Assembly (NCBI GenBank): GCA_027488865.1
Contig: JAIYAU010000063.1
Location: 1 to 41,310, forward strand
DNA length: 41,310 bases
Source: Cytophagaceae bacterium
GTDB taxonomy: Bacteria; Bacteroidota; Bacteroidia; Cytophagales; UBA9547
Direction of reading: 5' to 3'
Below are positions 32,088-40,700 of the stretch, one piece after another. The translations under genes were made by a program, and so were the position numbers. Under the pieces are notes generated by a model. The model saw only the letters and a program-made list of their open reading frames with translations, searched no databases and was not told the DNA's origin. The stretch's first letter is position 1, and each line of letters begins with the position of its first letter.

Positions 32088-34940
32088 CTATCGAATAATA
32101 GTAACTTCCCCAATCTTAACTTCATTGCAATAGATAAGATAAAGACCAGTGGGTAAGGGCGTGCCTTGCTCATCAGTTCCATCCCAAATAGCAGATTGAA
32201 GATACTTTTTAACTATTCTTCCTCGGCTATTTAGAATTTGAATCATTCCGTCACATTCAATAGCTAGTTCTTTGTTCGTATTGCTGTTAGGGCTTAAAAT
32301 AAAGTTGTCTGGTATATTTTTTGTTTCAGAAATACATGTTAGTTCAAATCTTAAAGTGGATTTGCAATTATTGCTATCTGTAATACTCAATTTGAACTTA
32401 TTGGCTTCAAGATTTTCAAATATGTTGTTGAATCCGTTATCAATTACCACATTATTTTCACTTTGATAGATAAAACTGTAAGGTTTTAGTCCCCCAAGGT
32501 TACTTTTTGTTACTTCTATAGATCCATTGCTTAGTCCGCATTTGGGCTCAATTACCTTTAAATTTGATAAGGAAAGACCAAAGGTGTCAATTATTTGAAT
32601 AGAGGCCTCGTAGCTAGATAAACAGACGTCTGAATTTAAGACTACTTCATAAGTTCCAGGGAGAGAGTTTTTCCAATTTACCACTCCATCAATAGGATTA
32701 ATATTTAACCCTTGTTTAGTGGTACGAAAATTATAGGTTTTTGGAATAAATTCTTTTTGTAGCCTTCCTTTGTATTTTAGAGAGATAAAGGAAGTCTCTG
32801 AGCCATTGCATAAAACAGCAGGTTTGTATTCATAGGATGCAATAATGCCAAGTAAGCTTGAAAGTGTGTCAATGGTTCCAATGTTAAAATTTGAATTATT
32901 TAATGCACTTAACTGACCTACAAGTTTGAAAAAACAAGTTTGTCCCACTTTTTGTGATCTAAAGTAAATGGTGTCATTTTCATTAAAGCCGTTTTTTCCT
33001 ATACTCGCTGTATTAGGATCTAAATCAAAGGTGGCATTCTGCCCATTCCAAATTATTGAACTTGCCATAACTTTTTTAAGACCCAAGGAATCGTAATATG
33101 CACCAATGGTATCACCAATACTGATATCTTCAGACAATGATGTTTTGGAGTTTAGCACTATTTGCATAAATGCATTATTAGATTTACAATTTATGCCAAA
33201 AGAAAAAGATGCTTCACAACCATATTTATCAGAGATCTGTAACTTGTGGATTCCATCACTTAAGCCACCAATACTATCTAATGTGCCAGCATAAACCAGC
33301 GTATTATTTTTTTCTAATTCATATTGCAAAGGTTTGTAAGCATTTGACGGCGGATTAATTTTTATGTATCCATCGTTATTGCTACAAGCGTTAGATTTAA
33401 CTGTTAGATTGGATTGATCTAGGGTAAATCCATTAAGTATCGTTATTGAGATTTCTCCATTATTATTGATACAATAAGGGAAGTTTACATTAATTTTATA
33501 AGTTAAAGGCAATGAACCAAAATGATTGACAATTCCATTTGTGCTAATGTTAAGGCCTGGTGGGCTAGCGCTATATATGGCAATTGGAGAAGGATCTAGT
33601 ACACCGATTAGACTTAAGCTTTCATTATTCTTACAAATACTATCTTGTGGTATTACCAATTGAATCAAATTGGGGTCTAGTGAAACAATGGTATCTCTTG
33701 TGCCAGATTTAAAACGAAAAGCTCCGGAATTATCAGTCTTAGAAAATAATTTTGTGGTAAGGTGAGTACAGTTTTTACTTGAATTGGATATTTTCAAATA
33801 CACCAAGTCTCCATCATAAAATGAATTTTTGCCTAATTCTTTGGGATTTTCATCTAAAGTAAGGTAGAAGCTAATGTTTTCACCAGTAACAAAATTGGTT
33901 GAGCCAACCGTTTTGAATTTTTGACCTAAAGAATCAAAACTTATTTCAACGAGATCGCCTTCGACTAGGTTTAATTTATCCAAGGCTTTACCCAAAATGG
34001 TTATTTCCATATCATTATAACATTCGAAAAACAACGACGTTGAAGCCTTACATCCCGATCTATCTACCACCGAAATCTCATAACTTCCTTCGCTAATATT
34101 TTTGATAAAGTTTTCATTACTTGATTTTTGCTCAATACCCGATTTTAAAAATGTATAAGTAACGGGGGGATAACTACTATTAAAATTAACTGTTAATTCG
34201 CCATCATTTTGTCCGCAAACATTTTGATTTAGTACTAAGTTTGATTTATTTAAGGATATTGCTGGTAATACCGTAACATAAACAGGGCTATTATTACTTA
34301 GGCAATAGTCTTTGTATGCCATTGTTACTTGATAATGGCCTGGGGTTGATAATTCATAGCTTACACTTCCGTCAAATCCCATTACAAGACCACTTGGCGA
34401 ACTCGAATATTCTGCGAATGGAGGGTAATTGTCAATAATCAAGCCTTTAATTTGTGGAGACGTCTCTCCCCTGCAAATGGTATCTTTCGGATAATCAAAG
34501 GAATACGATACAATAGTAATCAAGTTAAGTGTATCGATAGCTCCAGATAAAAACGAATATTGACCAGTATTATTTTTCTTAGAAAATACAGCTGAACTTA
34601 TAAATCTGCAATTTTTAGTATGGTCAAAAATTTTGATATATAATTGATCTCCAGTGCGGTATCCATTTATGCCCGTGGTTAAGGTATTATGAGGTAATGA
34701 AAAGTTCAAATCAGTATTTGTCCAAACCTGTTTGGAGGCAAGTGCTAGTTTAACACCTAGAGAATCGTAATAGAATTCTATAGAATCGTTTACTTTGATG
34801 TTGTACGGTGTAGTAGCAAACCCACTATTTTCAATAACAAATAACTTGTTAGGAACATTGATAAACATGTTTTGGGCAGTCGCTAAGGATGCCTGCCAAA
34901 TTATTATTAAAAATGCGATATGTTTAATTTGCCTATTCAA
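32088..34940 (-). CDS. Surface adhesin with three SprB-containing modules and a T9SS type B-like tail
   Basis: The protein has 950 residues. The start is TTG at 34940, the only one that gives a signal peptide (IKHIAFLIIIWQASLATA, then Q). Three tandem modules of about 285 residues follow. Each has a first part with D.I.....DSLG and FDL/FYL strands. A middle part ends in a cysteine-bearing strand. Each module then has a SprB repeat (VCGQNDGEL...SEGSYEISVVDRSGC, ACSNNDGYI...SDGIHKLQISDKYGC, KCGLSNGSI...KLSITDSNNC). The last ~80 residues resemble a T9SS type B / CHU_C sorting domain: SPNSNTN, IQILNSRGRIV, IWDGTDEQGTPLPTGLYLI. It is encoded 43 bases after a PorP/SprF gene, the known partner type for SprB-like proteins. 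Confidence 0.88.
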   Translation of the reverse strand: MNRQIKHIAFLIIIWQASLATAQNMFINVPNKLFVIENSGFATTPYNIKVNDSIEFYYDSLGVKLALASKQVWTNTDLNFSLPHNTLTTGINGYRTGDQLYIKIFDHTKNCRFISSAVFSKKNNTGQYSFLSGAIDTLNLITIVSYSFDYPKDTICRGETSPQIKGLIIDNYPPFAEYSSSPSGLVMGFDGSVSYELSTPGHYQVTMAYKDYCLSNNSPVYVTVLPAISLNKSNLVLNQNVCGQNDGELTVNFNSSYPPVTYTFLKSGIEQKSSNENFIKNISEGSYEISVVDRSGCKASTSLFFECYNDMEITILGKALDKLNLVEGDLVEISFDSLGQKFKTVGSTNFVTGENISFYLTLDENPKELGKNSFYDGDLVYLKISNSSKNCTHLTTKLFSKTDNSGAFRFKSGTRDTIVSLDPNLIQLVIPQDSICKNNESLSLIGVLDPSPIAIYSASPPGLNISTNGIVNHFGSLPLTYKINVNFPYCINNNGEISITILNGFTLDQSNLTVKSNACSNNDGYIKINPPSNAYKPLQYELEKNNTLVYAGTLDSIGGLSDGIHKLQISDKYGCEASFSFGINCKSNNAFMQIVLNSKTSLSEDISIGDTIGAYYDSLGLKKVMASSIIWNGQNATFDLDPNTASIGKNGFNENDTIYFRSQKVGQTCFFKLVGQLSALNNSNFNIGTIDTLSSLLGIIASYEYKPAVLCNGSETSFISLKYKGRLQKEFIPKTYNFRTTKQGLNINPIDGVVNWKNSLPGTYEVVLNSDVCLSSYEASIQIIDTFGLSLSNLKVIEPKCGLSNGSIEVTKSNLGGLKPYSFIYQSENNVVIDNGFNNIFENLEANKFKLSITDSNNCKSTLRFELTCISETKNIPDNFILSPNSNTNKELAIECDGMIQILNSRGRIVKKYLQSAIWDGTDEQGTPLPTGLYLIYCNEVKIGEVTIIR

Positions 34941-34983
34941 GTTATTTTATTCTACAACAATATTCATTCAATTTTGTAACCCT

Positions 34984-35883
34984 TTATTTAACACGATATG
35001 TTAGACTTGCCTCTATATTTCCAATATTGGTATAGTTTTGACTAAGAAATCGAGTCGTATAACAAAACCCAAATCCGAATTCATGGTTTTGAATTGGAAT
35101 TTTAGGAAAACCTATACCGAAGTTAAACGCTTGTACATCGTTTAGAAGTACATTCATTTGAAATACCTCTTTTATAGTTAGATTTCCGTAAGCATATGCA
35201 AATATTGACTTAAATTCATCGGGTGATTTTATAACTAATTCAGCGTCTAAAGTTAGCATTTCATTAAGGTCTAACTTAAACTTATTCCCAAGGTTAAAAT
35301 AATACACCCTTACCAACTGGGCAGCTTTATCAAAGCTTACAAACTTGCTATTAAAAATTTGTGACACGGATAATCCTGTGTAAATGCTTTTATGAGCGAA
35401 TTTGAGACCAACACAACCATCAGGTGTAAAACTAGAGGCTCCACCTGTTACATTATTTGATTCAATGGTTTGGTTATACAGTCCTGTTGCAAAACCTGTG
35501 TTAATAGAAGTGTTAGGGCCAAGAAAAAATACTTGACTATATCTAAAATGTGCAATATTTTGATTGAGGTATTTTCCTTCTTGAAAATTCACTACACTTA
35601 ATCCTACGTGATGGCAAATGCGCTTTTCTTCGTTTGAAATTCTGAAATTTGCCAAAAAGTAGACACTTTTTAGATTGGTGCTAAGCCTGTTAAAACCATT
35701 GTATCCTAATTTAATTATAGCTTTGTGATCGTTTTCAACAAAAGCAGGATTTCTTAAAATATAAGCACTGTTTAAAAACGAAAATTCCTTGTTATAGTAT
35801 AACATTACGTCATTTTGTGCATAAAGTAAGTTGTTAGCAAGAACTATCAGTATAACACATAAAATACAACTCGGAACACGCAT
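34984..35883 (-). CDS. PorP/SprF-family T9SS outer-membrane protein
   Basis: The protein has 299 residues. I use ATG 35883 (MRVPSCILCVILIVLANNLL, then YAQ). An ATG at 35907 overlaps the predicted -7 box and would sit before the transcription start. The family pattern is clear: LYYNKEFSFLNSAYILRNPAF, an early NP and F.R motif, repeated amphipathic strands, GLKFAHKSIYTGLSVSQIFN, and the final strand IEASLTYRVK. PorP/SprF proteins are outer-membrane barrels that help secrete or anchor SprB-like adhesins via T9SS. The adhesin is encoded directly downstream in the same direction, and a sigma/anti-sigma pair lies divergently upstream. Confidence 0.9.
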   Translation of the reverse strand: MRVPSCILCVILIVLANNLLYAQNDVMLYYNKEFSFLNSAYILRNPAFVENDHKAIIKLGYNGFNRLSTNLKSVYFLANFRISNEEKRICHHVGLSVVNFQEGKYLNQNIAHFRYSQVFFLGPNTSINTGFATGLYNQTIESNNVTGGASSFTPDGCVGLKFAHKSIYTGLSVSQIFNSKFVSFDKAAQLVRVYYFNLGNKFKLDLNEMLTLDAELVIKSPDEFKSIFAYAYGNLTIKEVFQMNVLLNDVQAFNFGIGFPKIPIQNHEFGFGFCYTTRFLSQNYTNIGNIEASLTYRVK

Positions 35884-35904
35884 TAAAATGAATTCATTAA
35901 TGAA

Positions 35905-35912
35905 CAAAGATA
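35905..35912 (-). promoter_or_regulatory. -7 box of the PorP-adhesin operon
   Basis: On the minus strand TATCTTTG (35912-35905) matches TAnnTTTG, 22 bases before ATG 35883. A -33 TTG is not found at the normal distance, which could mean dependence on another sigma factor or an activator. Confidence 0.45.
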
Positions 35913-36037
35913 GTATTATTTACAATAGGTCATTCTGTTGATAATGGCAACATTTAAAGTTTATTAACCAAATATTAGCAATTGAGGGTTACTTTTTAAA
36001 AGTTGATTGGTTGTAGAATTAGATTAAATTTATTTTG

Positions 36038-36616
36038 ATGCTAGATGATATTAATCAAAAGATTGTAGATGCGATTAGAAATGGGCAAGATTCTAAATAT
36101 ATTGATCTAGTTTATTCTAATTTTTTGAAGAAGGCTAATAAAATTGTTTATGATGGTGGTGGTAGAAAGGAAGATGCCAAAGACTTGCTACACGACACTT
36201 TGCTATCTTTCTTTAAGTATGTAAAGGATTGTAATTATGCTCCTACCATAGATGTGGAGGCTTTTTTATATGTTTCGGCCAAAAACAAATGGATTAATAA
36301 GGCTGTTCGTGATAAGAAAATAGAATACATAGAAGCCTATAAAGAAGGAGGGTTGCAAGAAGGTTCACCTCTAATAAATATTTTTTCAAAAGAGAGAGCA
36401 GAGGCAGTAACTCAAATTTTAAATAACTTAGGAGATAGATGCAAGCAGCTTTTGCAACTCATTTACTATGAAGACAAAACAATGAAGGAAATTTGTGAAA
36501 TAATGAATTATAGTAGTGCTGATGCTGCAAAAACAAAACATTACAAGTGCAAGCAGCGCATGGAAGATGTTATAAATGAAAATAGTCACTACAAATTACT
36601 ACTACAACAACTATAA
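36038..36616 (+). CDS. ECF-type RNA polymerase sigma factor
   Basis: The protein has 192 residues from ATG 36038; a TTG immediately upstream is also in frame. Sigma region 2 shows LYSNFL-type helices and the typical DAKDLLHDTLLSFFKYV (residues ~45-65), which binds core polymerase and the -10 element, then FLYVSAKNKWINKAVRDKK. Region 4 has LGDRCKQLLQLIYYEDKTMK, a helix-turn-helix (EICEIMNYSSADAAKTKHYKCKQRM). The gene is followed after two bases by the putative anti-sigma gene and is divergent from the PorP-adhesin operon, which makes that operon a likely target. In P. gingivalis an ECF factor (SigP) controls T9SS genes, which supports the idea by analogy. Confidence 0.92.
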   Translation: MLDDINQKIVDAIRNGQDSKYIDLVYSNFLKKANKIVYDGGGRKEDAKDLLHDTLLSFFKYVKDCNYAPTIDVEAFLYVSAKNKWINKAVRDKKIEYIEAYKEGGLQEGSPLINIFSKERAEAVTQILNNLGDRCKQLLQLIYYEDKTMKEICEIMNYSSADAAKTKHYKCKQRMEDVINENSHYKLLLQQL

Positions 36617-36618
36617 GT

Positions 36619-37623
36619 ATGAATAGTGAATTTGATAAGAACAACGATGAATTTAACCTGAAGAAAATGTTTGAAGAAGCACGTCTTCTTGAATTAAGTC
36701 AGGCGTTTGAAATTCAATACCCTAAATTAGAGAAAAAACGAAGACTTATACGTCAAGCAAAATTTGGCTTAATGGTGTTGGCAGGGTTAGGGCTTGGTGT
36801 ATTTTTGTTGGTTTATAATGGTAAATCATTGAATAATAAGGCGTCTGGTAAAGATACAACAATGCTTAAAGTTCAAAGTCCAAATACTAAAATAAGTTCT
36901 TTGCCAGCCGAGGATAACATTATACAAAAAAATCCAGGTGTTTATTCAAGCAAAAAAATGATTGTTGATACAAAAATGGAGCAGACAGTTGATACCACTA
37001 GATTATCAACTTCCACCGTGATAAAAGAGGAGCCTTTGATCTCCAAAACTCCAATATCAAAGGTTGTAGCTTCTATACCTAATAAGGAGGAAACAGGAAG
37101 GTATGAGTTGATAGAAGATAAATGCAAAAATGTTAAAATAAAAAGTGTATTTAAAATGCAACATCCTTGCTCAAATAAAAACGATGGGGTTATACAAATA
37201 ATTACCTCCACCGGAGGCGAACAACCCTACAAGTTTCAGTTAGGAACTGACCTAGTTAAAAATACTGGTATTTTTGATAGACTTACTGCTAGTTACTATA
37301 CAATTACCACTGTAGATGCAAATGGTTGTAAGTCGCAACCTGAGGAATTGCAACTAATTGATGAGATTTGTCCTGAGGAATCTGACTTAATCTACTCTGT
37401 GTCGCGTGATAATGAGGTTAGAATTCCTGTTCAAAAAGGTGATTTATTAAAAATTATTAACAAACGCGGAGAGGTTTTGGAACAGAAAACCATAGAGAAT
37501 GATTTTTTTATATTTAATCAAGAAAGTCTACAAGGGCAGCCTTTAAAAGAAGGTCTATATATATTGTTTATAACAAGAGTAACTGGAAAGATTTTACGAA
37601 ACGAGGTTACAGTTTTGCCATAA
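36619..37623 (+). CDS. Putative anti-sigma protein with SprB repeat and CTD-like tail
   Basis: The protein has 334 residues. A cytoplasmic part (1-~47) contains a helix FNLKKMFEEARLLELSQAFE that may clasp the sigma factor. One membrane helix is at 48-66. A Ser/Thr/Lys-rich linker runs to ~160. Residues ~172-246 match a SprB repeat (HPCSNKNDGVIQI, GGEQPYKFQLG, LTASYYTITTVDANGCKS). The last ~85 residues resemble the neighbouring adhesin's C-terminal domain: LLKIINKRGEVLEQK and QGQPLKEGLYILFI against IQILNSRGRIVKKY and QGTPLPTGLYLIYC. There is no signal peptide, so it stays in the inner membrane facing the periplasm. It starts two bases after the sigma gene. The anti-sigma role is inferred from position and topology; no FecR or zinc-binding anti-sigma motif is present. 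Confidence 0.75.
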   Translation: MNSEFDKNNDEFNLKKMFEEARLLELSQAFEIQYPKLEKKRRLIRQAKFGLMVLAGLGLGVFLLVYNGKSLNNKASGKDTTMLKVQSPNTKISSLPAEDNIIQKNPGVYSSKKMIVDTKMEQTVDTTRLSTSTVIKEEPLISKTPISKVVASIPNKEETGRYELIEDKCKNVKIKSVFKMQHPCSNKNDGVIQIITSTGGEQPYKFQLGTDLVKNTGIFDRLTASYYTITTVDANGCKSQPEELQLIDEICPEESDLIYSVSRDNEVRIPVQKGDLLKIINKRGEVLEQKTIENDFFIFNQESLQGQPLKEGLYILFITRVTGKILRNEVTVLP

Positions 37624-37748
37624 AGCGCTGATTATTAAATTAATTAATTGGTAATTATGAACATAAGATTATATTTTTAAATTATTTTAGATTAGGGGTT
37701 ACCTTCCCATCAGTTAATTGTTGTGAACTAAACAAAACTTTTCACAGC

Positions 37749-40700
37749 ATGAAAAAACTCTTATTAACTTTAAGTATTACTTGTTGTACGGCTATAGGCT
37801 TTGCACAATCAGCAGTTGATTGGGCAAAACAAATTGGCGGTACCCAACAGGATTTTGTTACCGATATTCGATATCGACTAGTTGGTACTACAGATATTTT
37901 TGTAGCAGTAGGTCGGTTTTCTAGTTCAATAACATTAAGTCCTACAATTACCCTCACAACTCCTAGTGTGAACGATACAGCCATGTTTGTTGCTCGTTTT
38001 AATATGGCAGGAGTTTGCCAATGGGCAGTAACTGCAGGCAACGCAAATGTAAGTACTTGGGCAAGTGCAGTAGATATCGCTTCAGATGGTAGTATATTGG
38101 TTGGAGGTATTTTGAGAGGTACGATTTCAAATACCGTCGATTTTAATCCAGGTACGGCAACTACAAACTTGACCTGTGATGGAGGACATGATATTTTTGT
38201 AGCAAAATATACCTCAGCGGGTGCTCTTAGCTGGGCATTCCAATTGGGAGGTACACAAGATGAAGCTATTTCTGATATTGCATTTGATCAGGAGGCTGGA
38301 AGCACTGATTCTGAATTTTATATAGCTGGAGCATTTGAATCATTGCTCAGGTTTGATCCAGCAGGAGGAAATAATTTTCGATTAATTCCGAAAGGAACGA
38401 GAGATGTATTTGTTGGTAAATACAAATTGGCTGATGGAGCAGTAACTTGGGTTAATAATTTTGGTGTAGCTGGTTTTTCACAGTCGTCCGCAGCAATCAA
38501 GGTAAAGGGCAATGACCTTGTTTTTAACTTTCAGCCTGGAGGGGACGTTGATATGGATCCTGGTACTGGTACCAATACCAATGATGGGCTTGGGTTGTAT
38601 GATAAGGCTAATATGACATTTGGCTGGTCAATAAGTAGCTTCGCAAGTCTGTTTGAAGTTGGTTCTACAGGTGATGTTTTCAAAATTAATGGGGCCAGTA
38701 CTGATGGAAATATCAGAGGAATATCTAGATATAGTAATGCTAATGGGTCTCTAATTTATTCAAAAGTAGTTGCAGAAAGAACTGGTTCAACAACTTTGGC
38801 CGTTTTTAGACTAACTGCCTTGACTTTAAATACTAATGATGATATAGCAATTTCTGGATGGTATGAATCAGATTATTTTGAACTTAACCAAGCTGGTATC
38901 ACATTAGGAACCACAAAGGTTTTACCTACAACTACCTATAATCAACCCAATAGGAGATTTCTTTTTTCAGCTATTTATGACGACCAAGCAAATTATCTAC
39001 AAGGAGGTTTAGTGTGTAGTGAATTTATCTCAACTTCTCCAAATCAACCAGATGCAAGATTAGATTATTTGACTATTTCAAGAATGCAGTTTAAAGGAAA
39101 TTCAGAACTGTTTATTGCAGGAATTAGTACAGAAAATGCAGACTTTTTTTGGAATAACACTAATCCTGTCGTTGCTACAACAAATGCTGCCACTACTGGA
39201 ACAAGAGATGGATTTTTGGTCAATTTTAATATTACACCAACTTGTGTTACGCCAACGTTAACAACTACAAACGCTGAAAGATGCGGACCTGGAACAATTA
39301 CGCTTACCGCTTCACCAAGTGCAGGCATTGTAAATTGGTATGCATCGGCTACCAGTACCACAATCTTAGGAACTGGCACTAGCTTTACAACACCAAGTAT
39401 TTCTACTGTAACAACATATTTTGCGGAGGCTGTTAATGGTACCTGCGTTTCCACACGTGTAGGTGCTTTGGCCACCGTTAGAGGTATACCTACGATCACA
39501 GGAGTGACAGGAGCAGCTCGTTGTGGAGCAGGAACAGTGACACTTTCTGCTACTAATTCAGGAGGAGCGACCTCCTTGGGTTGGTATACAACAAGTTCAG
39601 GAGGGAATGCCTTGGGACTTAACCAAACATTCACAACCCCTAGCTTATCTGTTACAACAACTTATTATGTAGAGGCTGTGAATGTAAATTGTATATCAGC
39701 CAGGACAGCGGTTGTTGCTACAATTAACACAACACCAACTATCAGCACTACTCCAAATACAAGATGTGGAACAGGTACTGTAGTTTTAGGAGCAACTCCA
39801 AGCGCAGGTACTGTAAGCTGGTTTGCAGCTAGTAGTGGCGGAAGTGCTTTGGCAACAGGCACCTCGTTTACTACACCTAGTATTTCAACCACCACCACCT
39901 TTCATGCAGAAGCAACCTTAGGCACATGTACATCTGCAAGAACAGCAGTTGTTGCTACTGTAGTCGCAAACCCAACAATTACAGGAACACCTAATGCTAG
40001 ATGTGGAACTGGAACTGTAGTACTAGGTGCTACACCAAGTGCTGGCACAGTAAGTTGGTACGCAGCTAGTAGCGGTGGAAGTGCTTTAGCTACTGGTACT
40101 TCTTACACTACGCCAAGTATTGCTAGCTCAACCACCTATTATGCTGAGGCAGTTTCAGGAACTTGTATTTCTCCACGAATAGCAGTAATTGCAACAGTAA
40201 ATTCAGTGCCAACCATTTCTACTACTGGTGCTGCACGATGTGGCTCAGGTTCAGTTGGTTTGGGTGCAACACCAAGTGCTGGTACAGTAAGTTGGTTTAC
40301 TTCAAGTAGTGGAGGAAGTGCTTTAGCTACTGGAAATTCTTTTACAACACCAAGTATATCCGCAACAACAACTTATTTTGCAGAGACAAACGCAAGTGGA
40401 TGTATCTCAACAAGAACAGCAGCCATCGCAACCATTAACACAATCCCAACTATTAGCACTACACCAAATACAAGGTGCGGTACAGGAACCGTAGTTTTAG
40501 GAGCTACCCCAAGTGCCGGTACTGTTAGTTGGTTTGCAGGTAGTAGCGGAGGAAGTGCTTTAGCAACAGGTACCTCGTTTACCACACCTAGTATTTCAAC
40601 CACAACTACCTATTATGCAGAGGCTACCTTAGGTACATGTTCATCCGTAAGATCTGCAGTAATTGCTACCATTGCCGCAAATACTACAATTACTGGTACT

